Assembly: GCA_025449845.1 (NCBI GenBank)
Contig: JANWIP010000017.1
Span: 124,001 to 188,000, forward strand
DNA length: 64,000 bases
Direction of reading: 5' to 3'
DNA from: Solirubrobacteraceae bacterium
Lineage (GTDB): Bacteria; Actinomycetota; Thermoleophilia; Solirubrobacterales; Solirubrobacteraceae
In this document: piece by piece, positions 42,409 to 50,899 of the stretch
Position numbering within the stretch: the stretch's first letter is position 1
How the letters are laid out: each line of letters starts with the position of its first letter
The notes under the pieces: generated by a model
Database searches by the model: none
Seen by the model: only the letters and a program-made list of their open reading frames with translations
What the model was told of the DNA's origin: nothing
Program-made: the position numbers and the translations under genes

Positions 42409-43461
42409 TCAGCGCCCGCTTCCGCGTGGCTTGCGCGCGCTCTTGGCTGGTCCAGCCTTGACTGGCGCAGCCTTGACTGGCGCAGCTTTGACCGGCGCAG
42501 CCTTCACTGGAGCCTTGCCGTTGCCCGGGACGCTCTTCACCGCATGCCCTCCGAACTGATTGCGCAGCGCCGCCAGTACCCGGTGGGTGAAATCGCCGTT
42601 GCCGCGCGAATACAGCCGCGCATACAGCGCCGCCGTGATGGCTGGTGTCGGCACATCCCTGGCGGTCGCCTCCTCGATCGTCCAGCGCCCCTCGCCGCTG
42701 TCCTCGGCGTAGCCCTCGATCGAGGCCAAGTCGTTGCCCTCCTCCTCGAACGCGCGCGCTGCCAGTTCGCACAGCCACGAGCGCACCACCGAGCCCTGGC
42801 CCCACAAATGCGCGATCTTCGCGTTATCGAGCTCGTACTCACTCTTATCGAACAGGTCAAAGCCCTCCGCGTAGGCCTGCATCAGCCCATACTCCACGCC
42901 GTTGTGCACCATCTTCACGAAATGCCCCGCGCCGGCGGGGCCGAAGTGCATCCATCCCCGGGGCCCGATCGCATCCAGGCTCTGCTCATTGGTCTGCGGC
43001 GCCAGCACATCGAGGAAGGGCGTCAAGCGTTTCACCGCTTTCACGGGGCCTCCGACCATCATGCAGTAGCCGACTTCAAGGCCCCAAACACCGCCTGAGG
43101 TACCCACGTCGACGTAGTGAATCCCTTTGCTCTTGCACTCTGCGGCGCGGCGCTTGTCGTCCGTCCACTTCGAGTTACCGCCATCGACAATCGTGTCGTC
43201 ACGGTCCATCAATTTCGCCAGCCGCTCGACCGTCTGCTGTGTGGGTGCGCCCGCGGGCACCATGATCCAGATCAGCCGTGGTGGCTCCAGCTTCTTGACC
43301 AGGTCCGCCAATGAGTTCGCCCCGACGGCCCCGTTCTTCACCGCCCGCTTGACCGCGTCCTTGTCGAAGTCGAACGCCACCACCTCGTGCTCGGAGTCAC
43401 GGCGGATGCGGTGCACCATGTTTCCGCCCATCTTGCCCAGCCCCACAAAGCCGATCTGCAT
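42409..43461 (-). CDS. gnd: 6-phosphogluconate dehydrogenase, decarboxylating (short GndA/YqeC type)
   Basis: A 350-residue short-type enzyme. It decarboxylates 6-phosphogluconate to ribulose 5-phosphate with NAD(P)+. The cofactor site MQIGFVGLGKMGGNMVHRI, IVDGGNSKW and GPAGAGHFVKMVHNGVEYGL are clear. The last 35 residues are a basic Ala/Pro/Lys tail made of four KAAPV-type units (DNA repeat 42453-42512), absent from ordinary homologs. It is the first gene of the run and is divergent from the fructose-bisphosphatase, with 74 bp between. Confidence 0.93.
   Translation of the reverse strand: MQIGFVGLGKMGGNMVHRIRRDSEHEVVAFDFDKDAVKRAVKNGAVGANSLADLVKKLEPPRLIWIMVPAGAPTQQTVERLAKLMDRDDTIVDGGNSKWTDDKRRAAECKSKGIHYVDVGTSGGVWGLEVGYCMMVGGPVKAVKRLTPFLDVLAPQTNEQSLDAIGPRGWMHFGPAGAGHFVKMVHNGVEYGLMQAYAEGFDLFDKSEYELDNAKIAHLWGQGSVVRSWLCELAARAFEEEGNDLASIEGYAEDSGEGRWTIEEATARDVPTPAITAALYARLYSRGNGDFTHRVLAALRNQFGGHAVKSVPGNGKAPVKAAPVKAAPVKAAPVKAGPAKSARKPRGSGR
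42453..42512. repeat. Four 15-bp tandem units encoding the gnd tail
   Basis: Units CAGCCTTGACTGGCG at 42453 and 42468 are identical; those at 42483 and 42498 differ at a few bases. They encode the KAAPV repeats near the 6-phosphogluconate dehydrogenase C-terminus. Confidence 0.9.
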
Positions 43462-43535
43462 GACTCAATGCCTCCTCGATTGGGACGGCCTGCTTCGATC
43501 TGTGCGGATCGTAGCCTTCGTGTAGCTTTTCCGCC

Positions 43536-44537
43536 TTGGCGCCTGACCCCAGCAACCAACGCCCCGACCGTAACCTCGCGCTCGAGCTCGTGCGCGTGAC
43601 CGAGGCCGCCGCGCTCGCCTGCGCGCCGCTCGTGGGTCGCGGCGACAAGGAGGCTGCCGATCAGGCCGCCGTCGACGGCATGCGCTACGCGCTGCAGTCC
43701 ATCCAGATGGATGGGTTGGTGGTAATTGGTGAGGGGGAGAAGGATGAGGCCCCGATGCTCTACAACGGCGAGCGCATCGGTGACGGTACGCCGCCCGAGG
43801 TAGACATCGCCGTCGATCCGCTGGAGGGCACCACGCTCGCCGCGCACGGCATGCCTTCAGCGCTTGCCGTCATCGCGCTGTCCGCGCGCGGCACCATGTT
43901 TGATCCGGGGCCATGTGTCTACATGGAGAAGATGGCCGGTTCGCCGGAGATCGCCGATCTGCTCGACCTTGATCGCCCATTGCCTGAGACCCTCAAGCTG
44001 ATTGCCGAGCGCAAGGGGACCGCGATTGGGGATGTGATGGTTGTCGTGCTCGACCGTGCTCGCCATACCGAGGGCGTTGCGGCGATCCGTGAGGCCGGGG
44101 CGCGCGTGCGGTTGATCGCGCATGGTGATGTTTCCGCCTCGCTGCTTGCCGTCACCGAGCGCTCGCCCGTCGATTTGCTGTGGGGCATCGGGGGGACGCC
44201 CGAGGGGGTCATCTCCGCTGCTGCCATCAAGTGCCTCGGCGGGCAGCTGCTGGGGCGGCTATGGCCGCGCGATGAGACCGAGCGCACGGCTGCGCTTGAG
44301 GCTGGCTATGACTTGCAGCGCGTGCTCGATCGCGATGACCTAGTTGCGGGTGACGATGTGTTCTTCTCCGCCACCGGCGTCACCGACGGGGATGTCTTGC
44401 AGGGGGTGCGCTATCCCTCCGCGGGGGGCGCCACCACCGAGTCGCTCGTCATGCGCACTCGCTCAGGCACCGTCAGGCGCGTCAGTGCCCGGCACGATCG
44501 TGCCAAGCTGCGTGCCGTCGGCGGCGAGCGCTTCTGA
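43536..44537 (+). CDS. glpX: Class II fructose-1,6-bisphosphatase
   Basis: A 333-residue GlpX-type phosphatase of gluconeogenesis. Seen are VVIGEGEKDEAPMLYNGE, VDIAVDPLEGTTLAAHGMPS with the metal-binding acidic residues, and GIGGTPEGVISAAAIKCLGG. The start is TTG at 43536. Divergent from gnd, it could return pentose phosphate pathway carbon to glucose 6-phosphate and so support NADPH cycling. The last 75 bp overlap the convergent gene at 44463. Confidence 0.93.
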   Translation: MAPDPSNQRPDRNLALELVRVTEAAALACAPLVGRGDKEAADQAAVDGMRYALQSIQMDGLVVIGEGEKDEAPMLYNGERIGDGTPPEVDIAVDPLEGTTLAAHGMPSALAVIALSARGTMFDPGPCVYMEKMAGSPEIADLLDLDRPLPETLKLIAERKGTAIGDVMVVVLDRARHTEGVAAIREAGARVRLIAHGDVSASLLAVTERSPVDLLWGIGGTPEGVISAAAIKCLGGQLLGRLWPRDETERTAALEAGYDLQRVLDRDDLVAGDDVFFSATGVTDGDVLQGVRYPSAGGATTESLVMRTRSGTVRRVSARHDRAKLRAVGGERF

Positions 44538-45167
44538 GTTTCGCCCGGCGGTAGCTTCAGCCTCTGGCGCCAGCGCCGGGACCGCAAAGCTCCCCATGCG
44601 CGACTGCGCCAGCTTGAGCTTCGCCAGCGAGCGCAGAAAGGCATGGGTTATGAGCACGTGCAGGCGTGACTGCGTTGCGGCGTAGATCCCCTGGCCCAAG
44701 CCGGACGCGATGCGGGGGTAGAAGTTCGCCACCTCAACCTCCACCTCAAGCCGTGCCCTATCCGGCTTGTTTGCGGGCAGCCGGCGCACGTCGATCTGCA
44801 GGTAGCCGGCACCGTTGCGACCGCGTTTGGCCACCAGCAGCCCGCGCTGCAGACGCCACTTCACAACCCCGTGATCGGGCTCGACGGTGTACTCGGGGGC
44901 GCTGAAAATCAGCAGCTTCAGAGGCCTGATGAGCAGCACCACGGAGCGCTCGCCGTCGCTATAGCGGACGCGCACGAGGCCGAGCGTCACGCGTGTAAGG
45001 AAGCGCCAGTAGGTGCGTGCCAGGCGCTCCAGGTGCGCCGGCGACCACAATCCCCGCAGCGCCTCCTCGGGCAGGTCGAGCTCGGCCGCCTGCGTCGAGA
45101 GCACCGCGCCCGTCTCCTTGTCGACCGTCGTACGGTCGCGCAGCTCGCTGATCGTTGCCTGCCGCAT
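44463..45167 (-). CDS. Protein of unknown function
   Basis: About 234 residues from ATG 45167 (MRQATISELRDRTTVDKETG). The body has a segment GVVKWRLQRGLLVAKRGRNG then AGYLQIDVRR and ARLEVEVEVANFYPRIASGL, alternating strands suggestive of a lipid- or polyketide-binding beta-sheet fold with a long final helix (THAFLRSLAKLKLAQSRM). I do not recognise a named family. The C-terminal 35 residues are low complexity and antisense to glpX. It is divergent from the GGDEF-like gene with 63 bp between starts. Confidence 0.65.
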   Translation of the reverse strand: MRQATISELRDRTTVDKETGAVLSTQAAELDLPEEALRGLWSPAHLERLARTYWRFLTRVTLGLVRVRYSDGERSVVLLIRPLKLLIFSAPEYTVEPDHGVVKWRLQRGLLVAKRGRNGAGYLQIDVRRLPANKPDRARLEVEVEVANFYPRIASGLGQGIYAATQSRLHVLITHAFLRSLAKLKLAQSRMGSFAVPALAPEAEATAGRNSEALAADGTQLGTIVPGTDAPDGA

Positions 45168-45230
45168 CGCTCTTCTCAGGCTATCCCCGTAGGCTTGCTT
45201 GGTGTCCTTCGCTGCTGATATCCAACCCTT

Positions 45231-46082
45231 ATGAGTGACGGCAGTCCTTCCACCGAGCGTCTGGCCCGCGCCGCGCGCGCGGCGCATGATCTCAGTGACG
45301 CCTTATGGGAGACCTTGCATGAGGAACTGGCTGGTGCGCCGCATACTGAGCGCACCAGGGACCTGGCCCAGCGGCTCGCCGATGTCTGCTCCACGATTGC
45401 CTTGCTCGCTGCGCCCGTTGCTCCGGGCGCTTCCGCTGCTGCTGCCACAGCCACTGTTCCTGGCGCCCCTGCCACTTCTGCTCCATCCACGGCACCCGCT
45501 ACTTCTCCGCTTGAGCCGCCGGAGCCTAATCGCGATACGGGTATCGAGGTCCGCGACGCACGTCCTCCCACCCCACGCCCCACCCTCGCCGGAGAGCCTA
45601 TCCCTGCGGATGAGCAGCAGAGCCTGAGCCCATGGATCACTTCGATCGGCAGGCGCCTGGAGCGTCACCGCGAGGATCGGCTGCCCTTTGCGGTGCTGCT
45701 GGTCGAGATCGTCGACTTCGATCGTCTCGCCCAGGCCGAGTCCCAGGGGGAGCTGGCGCGCCTTACCGATCACGTCGAGCGTGCAATCGGCGCGGAGTTG
45801 CGTCCCGCTGACCTGCTCACGCGGGAGGCCGTGGGGCGCTACTGGCTGGTTACTCCCGAGACCGACACGCCCGGCGCGCGCAATCTCGCCGAGCGCCTGG
45901 CGCGCACCGTGCGGCTCTCCGCTCGTCACCGCGGCGTGCCGTTGGAGCTGGCCGTCGGTATCGCCGTCTGTCCTGAGGACGGACGCGATGCCGCTGCCTT
46001 GGCCGCGCATGCCGATGTCGGCGTCTATGCTGCGCGCGCCGCCGGCCGGCCGGTTGCACCGGCTGACGATCCCGCCGCGTAG
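45231..46082 (+). CDS. Degenerate GGDEF-domain protein
   Basis: A 283-residue protein. Residues 1-55 are helical, 55-125 are an Ala/Pro/Thr-rich linker, and about 135-275 resemble a GGDEF domain (LPFAVLLVEIVDFDRLAQAE as the start of the fold; VGIAVCPEDGRDAAALAAHA, DVGVYAARAAG as the end). Where the GGDEF signature should be, the sequence reads LTREAVGRYWLVTPE. The catalytic motif is therefore missing and cyclic-di-GMP synthesis is unlikely. It could be a binding or structural relic. The histone-like gene is convergent with it, ending 37 bp after its stop. Confidence 0.75.
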   Translation: MSDGSPSTERLARAARAAHDLSDALWETLHEELAGAPHTERTRDLAQRLADVCSTIALLAAPVAPGASAAAATATVPGAPATSAPSTAPATSPLEPPEPNRDTGIEVRDARPPTPRPTLAGEPIPADEQQSLSPWITSIGRRLERHREDRLPFAVLLVEIVDFDRLAQAESQGELARLTDHVERAIGAELRPADLLTREAVGRYWLVTPETDTPGARNLAERLARTVRLSARHRGVPLELAVGIAVCPEDGRDAAALAAHADVGVYAARAAGRPVAPADDPAA

Positions 46083-46119
46083 GCGCTCGGGAGGGCGATA
46101 GGTGCGACAGCGCGTCTCC

Positions 46120-46605
46120 TCAGGAGGGCGATAGGCGCGACAGCGCGTCCTTCAGCAACCTGCCCCCGCTCGTCAGTCCTGTTTGCGCCAGCTCGCCGAT
46201 CAGCTCCACCACCGAGGCAGCCAGCTCGGCTCCCCCGGGCGGCTGCACCGGCTTGTTTGCGTCCACGTCGCTTTCGGCCTCAAAGCCCTGCCGTGGCGCG
46301 CGTGGGAGCTCGGCCTTTGCGGCGCGCGGCTTCGGCTTGGCCTTTGCGACGCTCAGTTTCGGCTGGGCCTTTGCGGCGCGCGGTTTCGGCTTGGCCTTTG
46401 CGACGCTCGGTTTCGGCCTGGCCTTCGCGACGCTCGGTTTCGCGTTGGCTGTTGCTGCGCGCGGCTTCGACTCGGTCTTCGCCGCGACCTTGCTGCGCGC
46501 TGCATTCCGGCGCGCGGAAGAGCGCTGAGGCCGGGTTTTGGGCAGGCTGCCCATCACCCCGGGCTCGATCGGGGAAGGTCCTGGAGTGCTCTCGGCGTCG
46601 CTCAT
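46120..46605 (-). CDS. Histone H1-like Lys/Ala/Pro-rich repeat protein
   Basis: About 161 residues. The middle (about 38-110) is built of 9-residue units of the KPxxAKAxP type, such as KPSVAKARP and KPRAAKAQP, like the C-terminal tail of histone H1 and some bacterial nucleoid proteins. The end (GGAELAASVVELIGELAQTG) is a short amphipathic helix that could mediate oligomerisation. It probably binds DNA or polyphosphate by charge; no other function is visible. It is divergent from the sigma factor gene. ATG 46605 is preferred over 46623. Confidence 0.7.
   Translation of the reverse strand: MSDAESTPGPSPIEPGVMGSLPKTRPQRSSARRNAARSKVAAKTESKPRAATANAKPSVAKARPKPSVAKAKPKPRAAKAQPKLSVAKAKPKPRAAKAELPRAPRQGFEAESDVDANKPVQPPGGAELAASVVELIGELAQTGLTSGGRLLKDALSRLSPS
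46319..46453. repeat. Five 27-bp tandem units in the histone-like gene
   Basis: Units start at 46319, 46346, 46373, 46400 and 46427 and are imperfect copies of GCGGCGCGCGGCTTCGGCTT plus GGCCTTT. Units alternate between GCGGCGCGC and GCGACGCTC starts, so the ancestral unit may be 54 bp. They encode the 9-residue repeat of the protein. Confidence 0.9.
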
Positions 46606-46775
46606 GAGGCAATCATGGCGCAACGCGTTAAGATAAGAGCGCTCGTCCGGAGCGGCCGCAGGGCAGGGCTACGGCAGCGACATAGTCCAAATAGGTCCCA
46701 AGTACTCAGCACATCCCCGACGGGGACGCAGGGCGCGTCCCATCCCGGGGTCCCTCTCGACGGAAACGGAAATAG

Positions 46776-47879
46776 ATGTCAGTTGTCGAACTGCAGGAGC
46801 TTGACGAGATCAAGGGCCTCCTGGCCAAAGGCCAGCAGGTGGGGGTTCTCAGCTATACGGAGATATCCAAGGCCACCTCGGAGCTTGATCTGGACGAGTC
46901 CGACGTAGAGGAGCTTCACGGCTTCCTCGAGAAGTCCGAGATCGAGCTTGTGGAGGACATCGACCCCGCCACCGCGGCAGCGATGGGGGTCGAGCGGGCG
47001 CCCGACAAGCGTGGCCGGCGCAAGGCCAAGACGGCGCTGGATCTCAAGCCGGACATGACCACTGACTCCTTGCAGCTGTTTCTCAAGGACATCGGCAAGG
47101 TTCGCCTGCTGACCGCCCAGGAGGAGGTCGATCTCGCCAAGCGCATCGAGCGCGGCGACCTCGACGCCAAGCAGAAGATGGTGGAGAGCAACCTGCGCCT
47201 GGTCGTATCGATCGCCAAGAACTACCGCAACCAGGGTCTGCCTTTCCTCGATCTGATCCAGGAGGGGACGCTTGGGTTGGTGCGTGCCGCGGAGAAGTTC
47301 GACTACCGCAAGGGATTCAAGTTCAGCACCTACGCCACGTGGTGGATTCGTCAGGCCATCGCCCGCGCGCTGGCTGACAAGGCGCGCACGATTCGCATCC
47401 CTGTGCATGTCGTTGAGAAGCTCAACAAGATCGGGCGTGCCGAGCGCAAACTCGTTACCGAGCTGGGCCGCGAGCCCACAGCCGATGAGATCGCCGAGGT
47501 CACCGGCATCGACCCCGAAGAGGTCGACTCGATCAAGCGCTCCGCGCAGGCGCCCGTGTCTCTGGAGAAGCCTGTTGGGGATGAGGAGGAGTCGGAGTTC
47601 GGGCAGTTCATCGCCGATGAGCGTGCCGAGTCTCCCTATGAGCGTGCCGCCGAAATCCTCACCAAGGAGGCCTTGCGCGAGGCGCTTGAGAACCTCTCCT
47701 ACCGCGAACGACGCGTACTTGAGCTGCGCTACGGGCTCGGCGGTGAGCATCCCCGTACGCTCGATGAGGTGGGGCGTACCTTCAACGTCACGCGCGAGCG
47801 CATCCGCCAGATCGAGAACCAGTCGCTGAAGAAGTTGCAGTCGCTCGCGGAGGCCCAGAAGCTCCGCGACGTCGCCTGA
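46776..47879 (+). CDS. RNA polymerase principal-type sigma factor (RpoD/SigA)
   Basis: A 367-residue sigma-70 family protein. An N-terminal region 1.1-like part (about 1-85, with [20 protein letters not shown]) is followed by region 1.2 ([20 protein letters not shown]), region 2 ([20 protein letters not shown] and [17 protein letters not shown]), region 3 and region 4 ([15 protein letters not shown], then [17 protein letters not shown]). The presence of region 1 and the canonical region 4 marks a group 1 or close group 2 sigma factor that recognises housekeeping promoters. The upstream 152 bp to the divergent histone-like gene hold its promoter. Confidence 0.95.
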   Translation: MSVVELQELDEIKGLLAKGQQVGVLSYTEISKATSELDLDESDVEELHGFLEKSEIELVEDIDPATAAAMGVERAPDKRGRRKAKTALDLKPDMTTDSLQLFLKDIGKVRLLTAQEEVDLAKRIERGDLDAKQKMVESNLRLVVSIAKNYRNQGLPFLDLIQEGTLGLVRAAEKFDYRKGFKFSTYATWWIRQAIARALADKARTIRIPVHVVEKLNKIGRAERKLVTELGREPTADEIAEVTGIDPEEVDSIKRSAQAPVSLEKPVGDEEESEFGQFIADERAESPYERAAEILTKEALREALENLSYRERRVLELRYGLGGEHPRTLDEVGRTFNVTRERIRQIENQSLKKLQSLAEAQKLRDVA

Positions 47880-47982
47880 TCTGCGGGCGTCTTAGTGCAC
47901 TTGGGGCTTTCGGGCTCTCAGGGCCTGACTTCGTCCAAGGCGCCGTTCGGCACTCAAGCCGCGTCGGCACTTTGCCGATGCG

Positions 47983-49188
47983 GTGCAGGTGTTCGACGTG
48001 CAAGCAGCGCTGCGTGAGCTGGTCAGCCGCGAGGGCTCGGATCTGCATCTGAAGCTGGATGCGGCGCCGCTCTACCGCGTGCACGGCGATCTGGCGAGCG
48101 ACCCCGGCACCCCCGCGCTGACGCGGGAGGACACCGAGCATGCTCTGCACGAGTTGCTGCACGACCCCGTCAAGCTGCAGGAGTTCAACGAGGAGCACGA
48201 GGTCGATTTCTCCTTTGAAATCCAGGGTGTGGCGCGCTATCGCGTCAACGCCTTCCGCCAGCGCGGCGCCATCTCGCTGGTCTGCCGCGCGATTCCCCAC
48301 AAGATCTCCACGATCGATGAGCTCTCGCTGCCGCCGGTGGTACGCGAACTGGCCGAGGAGGAGCGCGGGATCGTGCTGCTCACCGGCACCACCGGCTCGG
48401 GCAAGTCCACGACGCTGGCGGCGATGATCGATCACATGAACGAGACGCTGAACCGGCACATCGTCACGATCGAGGACCCCATCGAGTTCGTGCATACCGA
48501 TAAGCGCTCGGTCATCAATCAGCGTGAAGTCGGCATGGACACGGCCTCCTTCAAGCGGGCCCTGCGCCGCGTGCTGCGCCAAGACCCCGACGTGATCCTG
48601 GTCGGAGAGATGCGCGACGAGGAGACGGTGCAGACCGCACTGAGCGCGGCTGAGACCGGGCACCTCGTGCTCTCCACGATCCACACCGTGGACGCCACTG
48701 AGTCCATCAACCGCATGCTCGACTTCTTTCCGCCTCACCAGCACAATCAGGCACGCTCGATGATCGCCGGCACCATCAAGGGCGTCATTTCCCAGCGCCT
48801 GGCGCCGAGCGCCGGCGGCGGGCGTGTGGCGGTCTGCGAGATCCTGCGCATGACCGGTCGTGTGCGCGACATGATCAAGGACCCCGATCAGACCGGCAAG
48901 CTGATGGAGGTCATTGCTTCTGGCGCCTACTACGGCATGCAGACCTTCGACCAGGCGCTCTTCGGCCACCTCAAGGCCGGCCGCGTCACCTTTGACGACG
49001 CGATGCGCATGGCTTCGAGCCCGCACGACTTCAAGCTGCTCGTGCAGGCCGACGGCCGCCGCGGTACCACTATGGAGGATGTTGCCTCCGTGGAGGAAAG
49101 GCGCGAGGCGGCAGCGCCTGCAAAGCCTGCGCCCGCCGCTGCGCCAGTCGCACCGTCTGCGCCTGCCGCGCCGCTCACAACGGTCTAG
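47983..49188 (+). CDS. PilT-type twitching motility ATPase
   Basis: A 401-residue secretion ATPase of the PilT family, which powers type IV pilus retraction. It has the PAS-like start VQAALRELVSREGSDLHLKL, Walker A GTTGSGKSTT, the Asp box IVTIEDPIEFVHT, Walker B VILVGEMRDEETVQTAL and the His box GHLVLSTIHTVDATESINRM. The usual AIRNLIRE motif is replaced by ..KLMEVIASGAYYGMQTFD. The last 40 residues are an Ala/Pro-rich tail. No pilin, PilB or PilC gene is near, so its partners must be elsewhere. The start is GTG. Confidence 0.88.
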   Translation: MQVFDVQAALRELVSREGSDLHLKLDAAPLYRVHGDLASDPGTPALTREDTEHALHELLHDPVKLQEFNEEHEVDFSFEIQGVARYRVNAFRQRGAISLVCRAIPHKISTIDELSLPPVVRELAEEERGIVLLTGTTGSGKSTTLAAMIDHMNETLNRHIVTIEDPIEFVHTDKRSVINQREVGMDTASFKRALRRVLRQDPDVILVGEMRDEETVQTALSAAETGHLVLSTIHTVDATESINRMLDFFPPHQHNQARSMIAGTIKGVISQRLAPSAGGGRVAVCEILRMTGRVRDMIKDPDQTGKLMEVIASGAYYGMQTFDQALFGHLKAGRVTFDDAMRMASSPHDFKLLVQADGRRGTTMEDVASVEERREAAAPAKPAPAAAPVAPSAPAAPLTTV

Positions 49189-49295
49189 CGACTCCGTCTC
49201 GCGGCCACCAGGCCCGCGATCGCCCCATGACTGGAGGCTTTGCTGAGGTCCCAACGGGGTGTTCTGGCACTTCACTTGGTAAAGTAAAGGCTGAA

Positions 49296-49664
49296 ATGGC
49301 GATGGACGAGACATGCCCGGTGTGCAGGACCGCTGAAGTGGTGTGCGGCAAGTGGACCCTGCTGTTGGTGCGGGACCTCGCCGAAGGCCGCTCGCGCTTC
49401 TGCGAGCTGGAGCGCTCGCTGTCAGGCATCAGCCCGCGCACGCTCTCGCTGCGCCTGCGCGCGCTGGAGGACGAGGGGATTGTGGAGCGCCATACGTTCC
49501 CCGAGGTGCCACCGCGAGTGGAGTACGCGCTGACGAACAAGGGCCAGGCGCTACTGCCGCTGATCGAGGACATGCGCTCCTACGGCGAGCGCTGGCTGGG
49601 CGGCTCATGCGAAGAGGTATCGCTCGATCTGAGCGAGACCCCGCAGGTCCACGTCGCCGTCTAG
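49296..49664 (+). CDS. HxlR-family winged-helix regulator
   Basis: About 122 residues. CPVCRTAEVVCGKWTLLLVR is the typical HxlR start with an N-terminal Cys, FCELERSLSGISPRTLSLRL the recognition region and YALTNKGQALLPLIEDMRSY the end. Some members sense electrophiles or oxidants through such Cys residues. AAAGG lies just upstream of the ATG, and CACTTGGTAAAGTAAAG at 49273-49289 is partly symmetric and might be an operator. The last 60 bp overlap the convergent ArsA-type gene. Confidence 0.88.
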   Translation: MAMDETCPVCRTAEVVCGKWTLLLVRDLAEGRSRFCELERSLSGISPRTLSLRLRALEDEGIVERHTFPEVPPRVEYALTNKGQALLPLIEDMRSYGERWLGGSCEEVSLDLSETPQVHVAV

Positions 49665-50762
49665 GTGCGGCACCAGAATCGGATCAAGGTCTCCAAGCGT
49701 GTGTGAGAGCGCTGCGACGCTCTTGCCGTCGCGCTGAACCAGAACGTCGAAGTCCGCCAGGTTGTTGGCCACGCGTGCAGCGAGCTCCGGGCCCAACTCC
49801 TCGGCGAGCAAGGCCTGCACCTGCTCGACATCGTGTCCGTGCAGGCCCTCGAGGTGCACGCGGTTCACAATCAGCCCGCCGCGGTTCATGCCGGCCTCGT
49901 GCAGCTTGCCGGCTAGGTACGTCGCCTCGCGCACCGGCTCGGGCTCGGGCGAAGTGATCACGAAGAACAGCGTGGGGGCGTCGCGCAGCAGCTCGCCGGT
50001 GCCTCGGGCGCGCTCGATGATGCCGTCGGTGATGCCCCCGAGTGAGCGGAAGAAGGTCGAGATGTCGCCCATCAGATCGATGCCGGTGACGCGCGAGAAC
50101 ATCGAGAGCACCAGGCCCGTGCCGCGCCCAAGGAAGCGCGCGGCGACGCCTCCGGGGGCGAGGAAGACGCGCAGTGCGCGGCCTTCGAAGAACTGCCCCA
50201 GGCGGTGGGGGGCATCGAGGAAGTCGAGCGCGTTACGCGACGGGGGCGTATCGAGCACGATCACATCCCAGTCGCCGGCGCGATCGAGCTCGTAGAGCCG
50301 CGACACGGCAGTGAACTCCTGCGAGCCGGCGAGCGCCGAGGAGAGCTCCTGGTAGATGCGATTGGCCAGCACCTCCTGGCGCGCCTGCTCATCGGAGGCG
50401 AACTCGTCGATCAAAGCGTCGAAGGTGCCTTTGACATCCAGCGTCATGGCCCACAGCTCGCCGCCGGCGGACAGCTCGATCCCCTGCTCGGCGAGTACCG
50501 CCGGGTCCACGAGCTGAGGCTCGCCGCCGAGCGCATCCATGCCAAGCGCGTCCGCGAGTCGCTTGGCGGGGTCGATCGTGAGCACCACCACCTTCTGCCC
50601 CCGTCGCGCCAGCCCCAGTGCGATGGCGGCGGCGCTCGTGGTCTTGCCCACGCCGCCGGGCCCCGCGCAGATGCATACGCGCTTGCCCTCCAGACGCTCG
50701 GCCAGCGTCCGGTGGGGGTGCTCCAGGCGCTCAGTTGGCGTCCGCTCGGGGCTCGCGGTCAT
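49605..50762 (-). CDS. ArsA/Get3-family ATPase
   Basis: About 385 residues. The P-loop CAGPGGVGKTTSAAAIALGL has the deviant Walker A of the MinD/ArsA superfamily; DWDVIVLDTPPSRNALDFLD is Walker B/Switch II. VVLTIDPAKRLADALGMDAL is the ArsA A'/Switch I area. No arsenic genes are near, and actinobacterial ArsA-type proteins of this kind are of uncertain role. A second such ATPase is often adjacent in actinobacteria but none is seen here. ATG 50762 is the clean start, divergent from parA. Confidence 0.85.
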   Translation of the reverse strand: MTASPERTPTERLEHPHRTLAERLEGKRVCICAGPGGVGKTTSAAAIALGLARRGQKVVVLTIDPAKRLADALGMDALGGEPQLVDPAVLAEQGIELSAGGELWAMTLDVKGTFDALIDEFASDEQARQEVLANRIYQELSSALAGSQEFTAVSRLYELDRAGDWDVIVLDTPPSRNALDFLDAPHRLGQFFEGRALRVFLAPGGVAARFLGRGTGLVLSMFSRVTGIDLMGDISTFFRSLGGITDGIIERARGTGELLRDAPTLFFVITSPEPEPVREATYLAGKLHEAGMNRGGLIVNRVHLEGLHGHDVEQVQALLAEELGPELAARVANNLADFDVLVQRDGKSVAALSHTLGDLDPILVPHLDGDVDLRGLAQIERYLFA

Positions 50763-50899
50763 GTCGGGATCGTAGTTGCGGTGCGGCAATTCGCAGTCGA
50801 TCGGTCCACCGACCACGCAGGAGCGCAAGCAGGAATCGCGGCCTCGCCTGCGAATACCCCGGCGTGGAGAGCCCATCAAACCAGCCATTGGAGCCTGCC

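Noticed and set aside
46183-46908. Open reading frame of 241 codons on the plus strand over the histone-like gene and sigma start
   Set aside because: It is antisense to a clear repeat protein, is made of low-complexity Leu/Gly/Ala repeats and overlaps the sigma factor start.
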